DNA of 64,000 bases from Anaerolineae bacterium (GCA_003327455.1 QOQU01000006.1:1-64000), one strand, 5' to 3'; positions 8,722 to 17,668 are shown, counted from the stretch's first letter. Translations and numbers: made by a program. Notes: generated by a model from the sequence alone, not told the origin.

Positions 8722-9979
8722 ATGAAAAAACCACTTCCCTTAGCAATTCTAGGTGCGATCGCACTTTTCCTTTTCCTCTTTGCATTCCACGGCTATGAAG
8801 CGACCTGGCAATTATGGAATATCCCAACCATGATGCCCCCTTTCGCAGACTTAAGATCAATAACGGGTTTATCCGTCACGGTGTCTCAAGGATATGACCC
8901 CACCCTTTATCATCCTGGCGACCCCTGGCAACGTCCCTTTAATTATCCACCGATCTGGAAAATGGCTGTCCCGCTTGGCGTAACCCCCGAACACACCCTC
9001 GCCCTTGGCATTCTTCTCATCGGTTTCTTTCTCATAGGTCTCTACCTTGTTTTCAGAGACTTATCTCTCACCGAAACCATTTTCGTAATGCTCGGCCTGT
9101 TATCCCCCGCCGTCCTGCTCGGCATAGAACGGGGGAACATTGATTTATTTATTTTCTTTCTTGTCGCTCTGGCAGTGTGGTTGGTTGGCAAATCGTTACC
9201 ATGGGCAGCCTTTGTTCTTCAGATCGCTTATTTCTTGAAGTTATATCCAATTTTTGGTCTACCTACCCTGCTGCGTGGCAAACAAAAAACAGCCTTACTT
9301 CTCATTGCGCTTGTGCTCGGAATCTCTACCCTTTATTTTCTCAGTAATTACCAGGAATTGATCTCCATTTTAAGTCTCACTTCCCAGATCCCATAATCTC
9401 TCCTATGGCACGAATGTTTTCCCTTTGCGAATCCAAAAGTCTATCTATTCCGCCCATATCCCAACGGTACGCATCCTTACCAATCTGGCTGCTTTTGCAA
9501 TCCTGATGATTGGCACAGGTTTGGGTAGCAAGATTGATCTCTCCTCCGATTATCGAGTAGCACTCTATCTGGATGCCTTCCGCGCCGGCAGCGCAATTTA
9601 TATTGGCACCTTCCTTCTGGGAAACAATTTTGATTACCGGCTCATGTTTTTGTTGCTAACGATTCCCCAGTTGGTCGGGTGGTGGCAATCTACATCTTCG
9701 AGACTGCGCTGGATCGCAAAGATCACGGGTGTGGCTCTGTATTTCTCACTTTATCACCGCCTGATTCTGCGTGGCATTGAAGCCCTCTTGCCTCCAGATT
9801 TTCCGGGTTCGTATGCCTGCGCTCTGGCTTTCCTTCCAGATGAAACCGCCAATTGGACACTCTTTGCAGGGTTAATTTTCCTCCTCTCAGCTTCCCTACC
9901 GCACTGGCTGTTCGATTTTAGAAATTGGTTCCAAAAACATTTCCCCATCAGGTATAATGAAACCGAAAGAAACCCTTAA
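8722..9979 (+). pseudogene. Frameshifted polytopic membrane glycosyltransferase-like gene (GT87/GT-C type)
   Basis: Frame 1 (8722-9396) encodes 224 residues with a signal-anchor, a periplasmic loop and several membrane helices, and contains GIERGNIDLFIFFLVALAVW and LKLYPIFGLPTLL, typical of DUF2029/GT87-type mannosyltransferase-like proteins. It stops at TAA 9394-9396. The next frame is open through this point and continues the family with FRAGSAIYIGTFLLGNNFDY (about 9583-9640) to a stop at 9977-9979. Removing one C from the CCC at 9390-9392 would restore one frame of 418 codons reading SQIHNLSYGTN across the junction. So this is a single-base insertion, either a real mutation or a sequencing error. 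The downstream fragment has only a weak TTG start at 9425. Confidence 0.8.
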
Positions 9980-9982
9980 ACG

Positions 9983-10056
9983 TATAATTTAGGGAGGAGG
10001 TCATCACTTCGAGTGATGCAGGTAGCTTAGTGAAATTTGACACGCTTTGTCCTCCC
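9983..10056 (+). promoter_or_regulatory. TATAAT box and structured leader upstream of nfeD-like gene
   Basis: A perfect TATAAT lies at 9983-9988. Just downstream are nested inverted repeats: an outer GGGAGGA (9992-9998) pairing with TCCTCCC (10050-10056), and an inner perfect 7-base stem CATCACT/AGTGATG (10002-10008 and 10012-10018) with loop TCG. The outer stem would sequester a GGAGGAGGT purine run that is the strongest Shine-Dalgarno-like sequence in the region. The leader could regulate the membrane protein operon, but pairing is predicted by eye only. No good -35 is visible. Confidence 0.35.
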
Positions 10057-10091
10057 CCAAAAAGAGCGTTTTAGTTGAAACGGAAACAGAA

Positions 10092-10697
10092 ATGATCGAC
10101 TTTATCTTAGATCCCAACCTGGCTTATTTAGCCCTCGTGCTTACCACCATCCTGGCAGTTTTAGCTCTTCTCAGTCCGGGTTCGGGGATCATTGAAGCCA
10201 GCGCGGTCATCGCCGCTTTTTTTGCTGCCTATAGCATCTACCGTCTGCCCTTGAATGGATGGGCGCTGATCGTCCTGCTTTTTGGGGCCGGTTTCTTTCT
10301 GGTTGCTTTCTTCCGCAAAGATAGGCGCTGGATTCTCGGAGCCTCGATCGTTTGCCTTGTGGTCGGTTCTGCATTTCTATTTCGCACCGACCGCTGGTGG
10401 GAGCCGGCTGTGAATCCATTTCTGGCCGCCATTGTATCGGCTACCTCAGGAGGCTTTTTCTGGGTTGTTGGGCGCAAACTCCTGGAAGCCACCACAACCA
10501 CACCCAGCCATGACCTGGATAAGTTGATTGGCGCCCTGGGCGAGGCAAAGACAGAAATTCACCAACACGGCAGTGTTCAGGTGGAGGGAGAATTGTGGAG
10601 TGCCACCAGCCGGACACCGATCCCGGCTGGTAGTCTGGTGCGCGTGGTGAAACGCGAAGGTTTTACCCTGGAAGTTGTCAAAGAAAAGGAGAGTTAA
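10092..10697 (+). CDS. NfeD-like membrane protein
   Basis: 201 residues from ATG 10092 (an in-frame TTG at 10047 would sit inside the leader stem). Four to five membrane helices cover about residues 8-130 (LALVLTTILAVLALLSPGSGIIEASAVIAAFF and following), then a soluble C-terminal OB-fold of about 70 residues (GEAKTEIHQHGSVQVEGELW, PIPAGSLVRVVKREGFTLEV), which is the NfeD signature. NfeD proteins partner with stomatin/SPFH proteins in membrane quality control, and the next gene, 114 bases away on the same strand, encodes exactly such a protein. The serine protease domain of long NfeD proteins is absent, so this is the short type. Confidence 0.85.
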   Translation: MIDFILDPNLAYLALVLTTILAVLALLSPGSGIIEASAVIAAFFAAYSIYRLPLNGWALIVLLFGAGFFLVAFFRKDRRWILGASIVCLVVGSAFLFRTDRWWEPAVNPFLAAIVSATSGGFFWVVGRKLLEATTTTPSHDLDKLIGALGEAKTEIHQHGSVQVEGELWSATSRTPIPAGSLVRVVKREGFTLEVVKEKES

Positions 10698-10811
10698 ACA
10701 ACAAAGAAATAATGCGATCCGATTCATTCTGCCCACCAAGGTTCTCCTATACCTTGTTATTGGCTTAATCCAGATTAATTTCATTGTTCGATAAACACTC
10801 AGGAGGTTTCC

Positions 10812-11744
10812 ATGTTTTTCACATCCCCTACTTTACAAATCGGTGGCACTGAATTCTTTGGCACATTAACCTGTCTGATCGGGGTGGTGGTTGTACTGGC
10901 AGTCCTGTTTCTTGCCAGTGCCATCCGCATTGTCCCCGAATATCAACGCCTGGTTGTCTTTCGGTTAGGTCGCTGTATTGGCTCACGCGGGCCAGGCATT
11001 GTCCTTTTGATCCCGGTTATCGATCGCGCCGTGCGCGTCGATCTGCGGGAACAGGTGCGAGAAATCCCCCACCAAACCGCCATCACCAAAGACAACGCGC
11101 CAATTTCGATCGATTTTCTGTGGTACTTTAAGGTGCTTGATCCAACCGAGAGCGTCCTGCAGGTAGGAAACTTTGAAGCAGCCGCGCAAGGTATGGCAAC
11201 CACCACGTTGCGCGCCGTCATCGGCGGAATTGTACTCGATGATGTTCTATCAGAACGGGAGCATATTAACAACATGCTGCGCACTCGTCTCGACGAAGTA
11301 ACCGAACGCTGGGGTGTCAAAGTAACCAATGTTGAAATCCGCGAGATCATTCCACCGCGTGAAGTGCAGGAAGCAATGAATCGGCAGATGTCGGCTGAGC
11401 GTATCCGCCGTGCAGTCGTCACCGAATCGACCGGCACGCGCGAAGCTGCCATCAACGTGGCAGAAGGAGAGAAACAGGCGGCCATCCTGCGCGCTGAAGG
11501 TGAGAAACAAGCCGCGATCTTACGCGCCGAAGGTGAGCGCCAGGCTCAGATGCTCCGGGCTGAAGGATTTTCTGTCGCTCTGAATAAAATCTTTGAAGTG
11601 GCAAAGACCATCGATCAAAAAACCATGACCCTGCAATACTTCGAAGCCTTGAAGAATATCGGCGCAAGCCCCTCCACCAAATATATCTTCCCGCTGGAAT
11701 TTACCAGCATGTTGGAAAATTTCGTCAAAGGGAAGAGTGAGTAA
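10812..11744 (+). CDS. SPFH/Band 7 stomatin-like (slipin) protein
   Basis: 310 residues. One N-terminal membrane helix (about 15-38, LIGVVVVLAVLFLASAI) precedes an SPFH domain (VPEYQRLVVFRLGR to VTNVEIREIIPPREVQ, about 42-190). A coiled-coil stalk follows, with three tandem 11-residue repeats of the form GEKQAAILRAE (near nt 11466-11565). Proteins of this kind form ring-like oligomers in the membrane and partner with NfeD, encoded directly upstream. AGGAGG precedes ATG 10812 at ideal spacing. A strong hairpin at 11798-11833 ends the transcript. Confidence 0.92.
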   Translation: MFFTSPTLQIGGTEFFGTLTCLIGVVVVLAVLFLASAIRIVPEYQRLVVFRLGRCIGSRGPGIVLLIPVIDRAVRVDLREQVREIPHQTAITKDNAPISIDFLWYFKVLDPTESVLQVGNFEAAAQGMATTTLRAVIGGIVLDDVLSEREHINNMLRTRLDEVTERWGVKVTNVEIREIIPPREVQEAMNRQMSAERIRRAVVTESTGTREAAINVAEGEKQAAILRAEGEKQAAILRAEGERQAQMLRAEGFSVALNKIFEVAKTIDQKTMTLQYFEALKNIGASPSTKYIFPLEFTSMLENFVKGKSE

Positions 11745-11797
11745 TCCTATCCTGTAGAGCATTTGCCTGAATGGCTCTCAATGTTTCGTGGGTTACC

Positions 11798-11833
11798 AGA
11801 GCTGTCCGATAGATAAACAAAACGGGCAGCTCT
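11798..11833 (+). terminator. Hairpin terminator after the nfeD-stomatin pair
   Basis: AGAGCTGTCCG (11798-11808) pairs with CGGGCAGCTCT (11823-11833) over 11 bases with one G-T pair, with a 14-base loop, followed by a pyrimidine-rich stretch. It lies 54 bases after the stomatin stop codon and argues against the long upstream start of the acetyltransferase gene. Confidence 0.6.
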
Positions 11834-11862
11834 GCTTTCCTCTAATGTTCACCAGGCGATCG

Positions 11863-12333
11863 ATGGAATCTAGACAAGAGTACAGAAAAACAACCTACAC
11901 CATCCAAAACGCTAACTGGCGCGATTTGAATGCCCTTCGCCAACTCGAACAAATCTGTTTTCCCAAAGACGGCTGGCCTCTTCTCGACTTAATTGGCGTC
12001 TTGACCTATCCGAATATTGTGCGCTTGAAAGCCGTCATAGATAGTAGAATGGTCGGCTTTATTGCTGGCGATCGTCGTGAGGAAGGATTTTTAGGTTGGA
12101 TCGCGACCATTGGTGTATTGCCTGAATATCGGCGCCAGGGCATAGCGACTGCCTTAATTCTCGAATGCGAAAAACAGTTAAATACCGCTGTCGTTCGCCT
12201 CAATGTCCGCCGCTCGAATCTTGAGGCAATCTCACTCTATAAGCGACTTGGCTATGTTCAAATCTCCACCTGGCCAGGTTACTACTCAGATGGTGAAGAA
12301 GCCTTAATTTTAGAAAAGCAGAATCATCTCTAA
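11863..12333 (+). CDS. GNAT family N-acetyltransferase (RimI-like)
   Basis: 156 residues from ATG 11863. The acetyl-CoA binding motif is present: IATIGVLPEYRRQGIATALILE (V/I-x-P-x-x-R-x-x-G-I-A), followed by VVRLNVRRSNLEAISLYKRLGY, which is typical of RimI-type acetyltransferases acting on ribosomal protein or other protein N-termini. A GTG at 11788 would add 25 residues, but that stretch holds the upstream terminator; ATG 11863 has CCAGG a few bases ahead. The RNase D-like gene begins 19 bases after its stop. Substrate specificity is not readable. Confidence 0.85.
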   Translation: MESRQEYRKTTYTIQNANWRDLNALRQLEQICFPKDGWPLLDLIGVLTYPNIVRLKAVIDSRMVGFIAGDRREEGFLGWIATIGVLPEYRRQGIATALILECEKQLNTAVVRLNVRRSNLEAISLYKRLGYVQISTWPGYYSDGEEALILEKQNHL

Positions 12334-12339
12334 GGTGGG

Positions 12340-12345
12340 TATAAT
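12340..12345 (+). promoter_or_regulatory. TATAAT box 7 bases before the RNase D start
   Basis: TATAAT is followed by AAGAGGC and ATG 12353. Transcription from this box would start at or near the A of ATG, giving a leaderless mRNA. Alternatively AGAGG could act as a poorly spaced Shine-Dalgarno on a read-through transcript from the acetyltransferase gene. Confidence 0.4.
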
Positions 12346-12352
12346 AAGAGGC

Positions 12353-13495
12353 ATGCCGAAAAGCACCATTGGTGTGCAACCAAATTTAATCCAGGATAGC
12401 TTGCATCTTCACGAGTGGGTTGACCGCCTGCTCGAGCAACCGCTCGTTGCAGTAGACACCGAGTCGAACAGCTTATATGCCTATCAGGAACGAGTCTGTT
12501 TGATTCAATTTTCCACCCCAGAAGATGACCTTCTGATTGACCCTCTGAGCCTTCCCGATCTGAGACGATTGAATGAGGTTTTTCGCAACCCCCAAATCCG
12601 CAAAGTCTTTCATGCAGCAGAATACGACCTGTTATGTTTGCAACGCGATTTCGGTTTTGAATTCCAGAACCTATTTGACACCATGATCGCCGCGCGCATC
12701 CTGGGTCGTCCTCAGGTTGGCTTAGGAAGTCTCTTAGAGGCGGAGTTTGGCGTTCACCTGGACAAACGCTTTCAACGGGCAAACTGGGGGCAAAGGCCCT
12801 TGCCCCCAGATTTACTCCTATACGCCCAAGAGGACACCCGCTATTTAATCCCCCTCTACCAGCGTTTAGAAAAAGAGTTGGTCGAAAAAGGTCTTGATGC
12901 CCTCGCCAGGGAAGATTTCCAACGACTACTTGCAATAAACGGCAAGGTCAAAGAGAGAAATGGACACAACGACTGCTGGCATATCCAGGGCGTGTATGAC
13001 CTTCCGCAGGAAAAAATCCCCATCCTGCAAGAGCTTTGTGAGGTGCGAGATCAAATTGCCCGGCGGCTGGATCGTCCCTTATTCAAAGTCATTTCCGACC
13101 AAAAACTCATCGAAATTGCTTTAGCATCCCCAACCGATCTGGACCAACTCAAACGACTGGGCTGCCTGTCGAAACATCAACTCGAACGTCATGGCGCAGC
13201 GCTGCTTGCAGCCGTCCAACGGGGATTGCGGCGTCCCCCCATTTATCCGCCTCGTAATTGCCGACCGAGTGATGCCTATTTAGCCCGTTTGGAAGCTCTG
13301 CGGCAATGGCGGAAAACCACCGCCCAACAATTGGGTGTCCCATCGGATATTGTCTTACCTCGTGACATTATGCTACGGCTAACCGAATCTCCACCCACAA
13401 CTCTGGCTGAATTGCGTCAAGCCATGGAAGATGTTCCATACCGTTTTGAGCATTTCGGAAAGCAAATTTTGACCCTTCTTCACTCTACCCTGTAA
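12353..13495 (+). CDS. rnd: RNase D-like 3'-5' exoribonuclease
   Basis: 380 residues. The DEDD-type exonuclease motifs are visible: Asp35 and Glu37 in VAVDTESNS, the Asp of HAAEYDLLCL (motif II), and the Tyr/Asp pair in LLYAQEDTRYL (motif III, YxxxD). The protein continues with one HRDC-like helical domain (about 205-280) and a second C-terminal helical region, as in RNase D, which trims tRNA and other RNA 3' ends. The length matches the family. The metallo-beta-lactamase RNA-processing gene starts only 6 bases after its stop, suggesting an RNA metabolism operon. An in-frame GTG at 12335 adds six residues and is less likely. Confidence 0.9.
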   Translation: MPKSTIGVQPNLIQDSLHLHEWVDRLLEQPLVAVDTESNSLYAYQERVCLIQFSTPEDDLLIDPLSLPDLRRLNEVFRNPQIRKVFHAAEYDLLCLQRDFGFEFQNLFDTMIAARILGRPQVGLGSLLEAEFGVHLDKRFQRANWGQRPLPPDLLLYAQEDTRYLIPLYQRLEKELVEKGLDALAREDFQRLLAINGKVKERNGHNDCWHIQGVYDLPQEKIPILQELCEVRDQIARRLDRPLFKVISDQKLIEIALASPTDLDQLKRLGCLSKHQLERHGAALLAAVQRGLRRPPIYPPRNCRPSDAYLARLEALRQWRKTTAQQLGVPSDIVLPRDIMLRLTESPPTTLAELRQAMEDVPYRFEHFGKQILTLLHSTL

Positions 13496-13501
13496 CCTCC
13501 C

Positions 13502-14899
13502 ATGCGAATTACTTTTTTTGGCGCTGCCCAAACCGTGACCGGTTCTCAACACCTGCTGGAAATCAACGGCTCAAGGTTACTGTTGGATTGCGGTTTGTTT
13601 CAGGGCAGGCGCGCCGAGTCCTATGAACGCAATTGGCGACTACCCTTTCCTGCTCACCAGGTGGAGGCCATGATCCTCTCCCACGCCCATATTGACCACA
13701 GTGGCAATATTCCCAATCTGGTTAAGAACGGCTTCAGCGGACGGATCTACGCCACCCCCGCCACCGCACATCTGACAAAGATTATGCTGTTGGATTCCGC
13801 CCATATTCAGGAAGATGATGCCGAATACCTCAATCGCAAACGACGAAAAAAAGGCGAACCGCCTATCGAACCGATCTATTCCAGCCTCGATGCTGCTCGA
13901 GTCGCTCCGCACTTTTCTGAGATTCCTTATGACGAACCTTTTGAGCCAGTTCCAGGCGTAACGGCACGTCTGATTGATGCCGGGCATATTCTCGGCTCAG
14001 CAGCCATCTGTCTGGATATCGAAGAGAAAAGGCAACGCTTTCGGCTCTGGTTCTCCGGTGATATCGGTCGTCCAGATCTCCCCATCATCCGCGACCCGGT
14101 CTTACCGGAGCATGCAGATTATTTAGTTATGGAATGCACTTACGGCGATAAATACCACGCTGACCCTCAACAGGCATATGATGAACTTCGCCAGACGGTT
14201 CATCGGACGATCAATCGAGGCGGAAAAGTGATCATTCCCGCCTTTGCTGTCGGCCGCACGCAAGAAATCGTCTATTCCTTACACCGAATGATCAATCAGG
14301 GAGAATTACCGCCCTTGCCCGTCTACGTCGACAGCCCACTGGCAGTCGATGTTTCTGAAATCTTTCGTCAACACCCGGAGTGTTTTGATGAGGAAACCCG
14401 TCAACTCATCCTCAACGACCGCCAACACGACCTGTTTGGTTTCCGTCGCTTAACTTATATCCGGAGTGTAGAAGAATCCAAGGCATTGAACGAGCGCCGC
14501 GAACCCATGGTGATCATTTCTGCTTCTGGTATGGCAGAAGCAGGTCGCATCTTGCATCACCTGAAGAACAACATCGAAGACCCGCGCAATACCATCCTGA
14601 TTGTATCCTGGCAGGCTCCAAATACGTTGGGACGCCGCCTGGCAGAGCAAGAAACGAAAGTGCGCATTTTTGGCGAAGAATACACCCGCCAGGCAGAGGT
14701 AGTCACCATCGGGGGATATTCCGCCCATGCTGGACAACCTCACCTGCTTCAATATGCCCAAGCAACTGCCAGTCACGCAAAACGGATTTTCCTTGTGCAC
14801 GGCGAACCGCGGGGCGCTTTGCCATTAATACAAAAACTAAAGGAAATCGGCATTCATCGGGTCGAGTATCCCACTCTCCAACAAACCTACAGCCTCTAA
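13502..14899 (+). CDS. Beta-CASP metallo-beta-lactamase fold RNA-processing protein
   Basis: 465 residues. The zinc-binding motif HAHIDHSG is at residues 61-68, further ligands are His in DAGHILGS and Asp in WFSGDIGR, and the beta-CASP region carries VIIPAFAVGRTQEIVY, IISASGMAEAGRILHHL and GYSAHAGQPHLL (the motif A-C residues). This layout is that of the CPSF73-like/YSH1-type ribonucleases of bacteria, which act as endo- or exonucleases on RNA. It directly follows the RNase D-like gene. A LacI-family gene promoter begins 21 bases after its stop codon. Confidence 0.9.
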   Translation: MRITFFGAAQTVTGSQHLLEINGSRLLLDCGLFQGRRAESYERNWRLPFPAHQVEAMILSHAHIDHSGNIPNLVKNGFSGRIYATPATAHLTKIMLLDSAHIQEDDAEYLNRKRRKKGEPPIEPIYSSLDAARVAPHFSEIPYDEPFEPVPGVTARLIDAGHILGSAAICLDIEEKRQRFRLWFSGDIGRPDLPIIRDPVLPEHADYLVMECTYGDKYHADPQQAYDELRQTVHRTINRGGKVIIPAFAVGRTQEIVYSLHRMINQGELPPLPVYVDSPLAVDVSEIFRQHPECFDEETRQLILNDRQHDLFGFRRLTYIRSVEESKALNERREPMVIISASGMAEAGRILHHLKNNIEDPRNTILIVSWQAPNTLGRRLAEQETKVRIFGEEYTRQAEVVTIGGYSAHAGQPHLLQYAQATASHAKRIFLVHGEPRGALPLIQKLKEIGIHRVEYPTLQQTYSL

Positions 14900-14920
14900 A
14901 CCTTAAAAAACAATTTTAAG

Positions 14921-14977
14921 TTGACAAACCGTTTAGATTATGCTATGATTTTTATGAAAACGGTTGCGCAAACGTTT
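14921..14977 (+). promoter_or_regulatory. lacI-family promoter with LacI-type operator
   Basis: TTGACA at 14921-14926 and TATGAT at 14944-14949 are separated by exactly 17 bases, and TGC precedes the -10 box (extended -10). Immediately downstream, 14958-14977 is a 20-base near-perfect palindrome, AAACGGTTGCGCAAACGTTT, with a single mismatched pair, of the AA-rich, TTGCGCAA-centred kind bound by LacI/GalR regulators. A related AAACCGTTT lies in the promoter spacer (14926-14935). The arrangement predicts autorepression of the regulator and, by read-through, of the sugar importer. Confidence 0.85.
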
Positions 14978-15028
14978 TTTAAGCACTTTCCGCTCGAGGT
15001 TGTTTCCAAACAGAAAGAAAGCATCTCA

Positions 15029-16045
15029 ATGAACCGGGTCACGATTAAGGATGTTGCCAACCGAGCCGGCGTGTCAAAATCGACCGTATCACACGTCTTA
15101 AACAAAACACGGGTAGTCGAAGAAGCCACGCGGCAGAAAGTCCTGAATGCGGTTGAGGAACTGGGCTATCGCCCAAGCCAGGTTGCGCGGAGTTTGATCT
15201 CCAAGCGCACCAAAACGGCCGGGTTATTAATCTCCGATGTCAGTAATCCGTTTTATCCAGATGTTATCCTGGGTGTCGAAGAGATTGCATTCGCCAACGA
15301 CTATTCGATTTTTTTGTGTAATACAAACTACGATTTAGATCGGGGATTGAAACTGGTGCAATCGCTGGTGGATAAATCGGTGGATGGGATTTTATTCATG
15401 TCCAGCAGCATGAGCTTGCAGATGGTTCAAGAAGCAGTCGAAAATCGTATTTACGCTGTTGTGCTGGACTGGGAAGAGAACAACCTGGATGAACTGGCAT
15501 CCACCATCACCATCAATTTCGAAAGTGGAATCCAACAAGCCATTCGGCACCTGGTCGAAATTGGTCATCAGCAGATCGCTCATATCAGCGGTCCATTGAA
15601 CTTGTGGACTGCGCAGGTGCGCAAGAACGCCTTTCTCAAGGCGTTAGAGCAAAACGGTTTAGATGCCCGCCAGGCTATCATTCTCGAAGGAGATCTGCGA
15701 ATAGAAGGCGGACGCAAGGCCTTTGAGCAGCTCCATAAACTTAATCCTCGCCCCAGTGCGGTTTTGGCAGCCAATGACTTAATGGCTTTGGGTGTTCTCT
15801 GGGCAGCCCGCAACGCCGGCTTAGAATTACCGAAGGATTTATCGGTGGTGGGTTTAGATGACATCGATTTAGCCAGCAAAGTGTCCCCATCACTTTCAAC
15901 CGTCGCCTTACCCAGGCGAGAAATCGGAAGAATAGCAATGCGACTGTTATTGGAGATGATCAGTGAGGGGAAAGAAGCCACCAAATCCCGCCTGACGGTC
16001 GATACAACCTTCGTTCTTCGTCAATCAACCCAACGTGTGGGGTGA
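15029..16045 (+). CDS. LacI/GalR family transcriptional regulator
   Basis: 338 residues from ATG 15029. The helix-turn-helix is at residues 3-24 (TIKDVANRAGVSKSTVSHVLN), with the hinge helix LGYRPSQVARSL, and a periplasmic-binding-protein-like effector domain follows (GLLISDVSNPFYPDVI through VVGLDDIDLASKVSPSLSTV). A longer frame to TTG 14921 overlaps the promoter and is rejected. The gene sits just upstream of a CUT1 sugar importer, so the effector is probably a sugar. A palindromic operator lies at its own promoter. Confidence 0.93.
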   Translation: MNRVTIKDVANRAGVSKSTVSHVLNKTRVVEEATRQKVLNAVEELGYRPSQVARSLISKRTKTAGLLISDVSNPFYPDVILGVEEIAFANDYSIFLCNTNYDLDRGLKLVQSLVDKSVDGILFMSSSMSLQMVQEAVENRIYAVVLDWEENNLDELASTITINFESGIQQAIRHLVEIGHQQIAHISGPLNLWTAQVRKNAFLKALEQNGLDARQAIILEGDLRIEGGRKAFEQLHKLNPRPSAVLAANDLMALGVLWAARNAGLELPKDLSVVGLDDIDLASKVSPSLSTVALPRREIGRIAMRLLLEMISEGKEATKSRLTVDTTFVLRQSTQRVG

Positions 16046-16059
16046 GGCAGTTTTCGGAG

Positions 16060-16076
16060 AGAAAGGAGGTGAAGTT
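16060..16076 (+). promoter_or_regulatory. Long anti-16S purine element in the leader of the sugar-binding protein gene
   Basis: AGAAAGGAGGTGAAGTT. The first 13 bases complement the usual bacterial 16S rRNA 3' tail (TCACCTCCTTTCT), yet the element ends 75 bases before the binding-protein ATG, which has its own GGAGGAG. The identical 17 bases occur on the minus strand at 25245-25261 before the other binding-protein gene. It resembles STAB-SD elements that bind ribosomes to stabilise mRNA. A TTG at 16075 opens a 20-codon frame to TAA 16135-16137, a possible leader peptide. Confidence 0.6.
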
Positions 16077-16151
16077 GAGGCATAGGAGAATCCAGACATC
16101 TCTACCCAACCCTGTGATCCACCTTTACATTCTCTAATTGGAGGAGAACCC

Positions 16152-17540
16152 ATGAAAAAACTTTCAATCCTAATGCTGGTCGTCATGCTTGCCGGCGCTT
16201 TGTTAACCGCCTGCCAGCCAGCACCGGCTACCCCGGAGAAGATCGTCGAGACCGTGATCGTTGAAAAACCCGGCGAGACGATCATTCAGGTTGTCACTCC
16301 GACCCCAGAGCCGAAGCCGAAAAAGCTGGAGATCTTCCACTGGTGGACAGCGCCCGGCGAGCGTGAGGCAGCCGACGCCATGTTCGCTGCCTTCAAAGCA
16401 AAATATCCGGATGTCGAGATTGTTGAGAACCCCGTGCCGGGTGGTGGTGGCGTCAGCCATCGCGTTGTCTTGCAGTCTCGAATTATCGCTGGCATACCAC
16501 CAGACACGTTCCAGACCCTTGGTGGTGCGGAGTTGAAGAACTACGTCGATAGCGGCGCCCTCCAACCGCTCGATGACCTGTGGGCAGAACTCGGCTATGC
16601 CGATGTGATCCCCGGGCCACTTGCCAAAGCGGTGACGGTTGATGGGCACCCCTACGTCGTGCCTTTGAACATGCACATTCAGAACATCCTCTACTATAAC
16701 TTGAAGCTGTTTGAAGAATTGGGCCTCAGCGCGCCGACCAAATTCGACGAACTGCTGGCAGCCTGCGAAGCGATCAAAGCCGCCAAGCCAGACATGGTCT
16801 GCCTGGGACTCGGCTCGAAGGAGAAATGGGGCGACGCCTTTGTCTTCGACAGCATCCTGCTCGAAGAGGGTGGGCCTGAGTACTATGTCAAACTGTTCAA
16901 GGGCGAAATCGATGTTGCCAATGATCCTGTCTTCCGCGCCGCATTGGAGAAATTCCAGAAGTTGATCCCCTATATCAACACCGATCATGCTGGCCTGACC
17001 TGGGATCAATCGGTAGCCCTGGTCGGCTCGGAGAAAGCCGCCATGGTCATCATGGGCACCTGGGCGATCGGTGCCTTCGTCAAAGGCTCGAACTGGCAGC
17101 CGGGCGTTGACTTCGGCGCGGTTACCTTCCCGCAGGTGCCAGAGCGCATCTTGCTCTTCCACCCCGACTGCTATGGTCTGGCTACCAACGCCCCCGATCC
17201 GGAAGAGACCCTCAACTGGCTGCGGGTGGTTGCGTCGCCCGAACTGCAAATCCCGACCGATGTCACCCAGGGTGGTCTGTTCGCCCGCACTGACATCGCT
17301 CCCACCGAGTTCCCGGATCCCATCCGCCAGGAACTGCAGACATACGTCAGCCAGAATCCCGACAAGCTGATCCTTGACCAGCACGGCAGCATCCTGCCGG
17401 CTACCGCACAACCCATCTATTGGGACATCATCTCGGCTTTCCTCGCCCAACCCGACATCGAGAAAGCCATCACCGACACCGCCAATATGATGGTCACCTA
17501 CGGAGTCAAGGAAGCTTCAGCGTGGTATCAATGGCCGTAA
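16152..17540 (+). CDS. Sugar ABC transporter substrate-binding lipoprotein (CUT1 family)
   Basis: 462 residues. A lipoprotein signal peptide ends in LLTAC (Cys21), followed by a Pro/Glu-rich linker. The mature part is a family 1 solute-binding protein: IFHWWTAPGEREAADAMFAAF, YVVPLNMHIQNILYYN (the 'known position' P-x-x-x-x-x-x-L-x-Y-N), and a C-terminal WLRVVASPELQ. It would bind a mono- or oligosaccharide outside the membrane. A strong GGAGGAG precedes ATG 16152. A perfect 12-base hairpin separates it from the permease genes, which usually keeps the binding protein transcript in excess. Its G+C content is visibly higher than that of the permease genes. Confidence 0.93.
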   Translation: MKKLSILMLVVMLAGALLTACQPAPATPEKIVETVIVEKPGETIIQVVTPTPEPKPKKLEIFHWWTAPGEREAADAMFAAFKAKYPDVEIVENPVPGGGGVSHRVVLQSRIIAGIPPDTFQTLGGAELKNYVDSGALQPLDDLWAELGYADVIPGPLAKAVTVDGHPYVVPLNMHIQNILYYNLKLFEELGLSAPTKFDELLAACEAIKAAKPDMVCLGLGSKEKWGDAFVFDSILLEEGGPEYYVKLFKGEIDVANDPVFRAALEKFQKLIPYINTDHAGLTWDQSVALVGSEKAAMVIMGTWAIGAFVKGSNWQPGVDFGAVTFPQVPERILLFHPDCYGLATNAPDPEETLNWLRVVASPELQIPTDVTQGGLFARTDIAPTEFPDPIRQELQTYVSQNPDKLILDQHGSILPATAQPIYWDIISAFLAQPDIEKAITDTANMMVTYGVKEASAWYQWP

Positions 17541-17569
17541 TATCAAGGCGGGAAGCATAATCAGAGGTT

Positions 17570-17599
17570 CGGTAGGGATGCGTCCTTGCATCCCTACCG
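17570..17599 (+). terminator. Intercistronic stem-loop after the sugar-binding protein gene
   Basis: CGGTAGGGATGC (17570-17581) pairs perfectly with GCATCCCTACCG (17588-17599) around loop GTCCTT. No T-run follows, so it is more likely an mRNA-protecting or attenuating hairpin than a full terminator, as in malE-malF-type operons. Confidence 0.65.
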
Positions 17600-17668
17600 A
17601 TTTCAACGTACAATAAAATCACCGCCTGGTCTCCACATCCAGTCGCTCCGCACGTAAGGAAGAGAAAA

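Noticed and set aside
16203-17450. Long minus-strand open frame of 415 codons
   Set aside because: It is antisense to the sugar-binding protein gene, whose signal peptide, linker and family motifs are clear; G+C-rich third positions explain the shadow frame.
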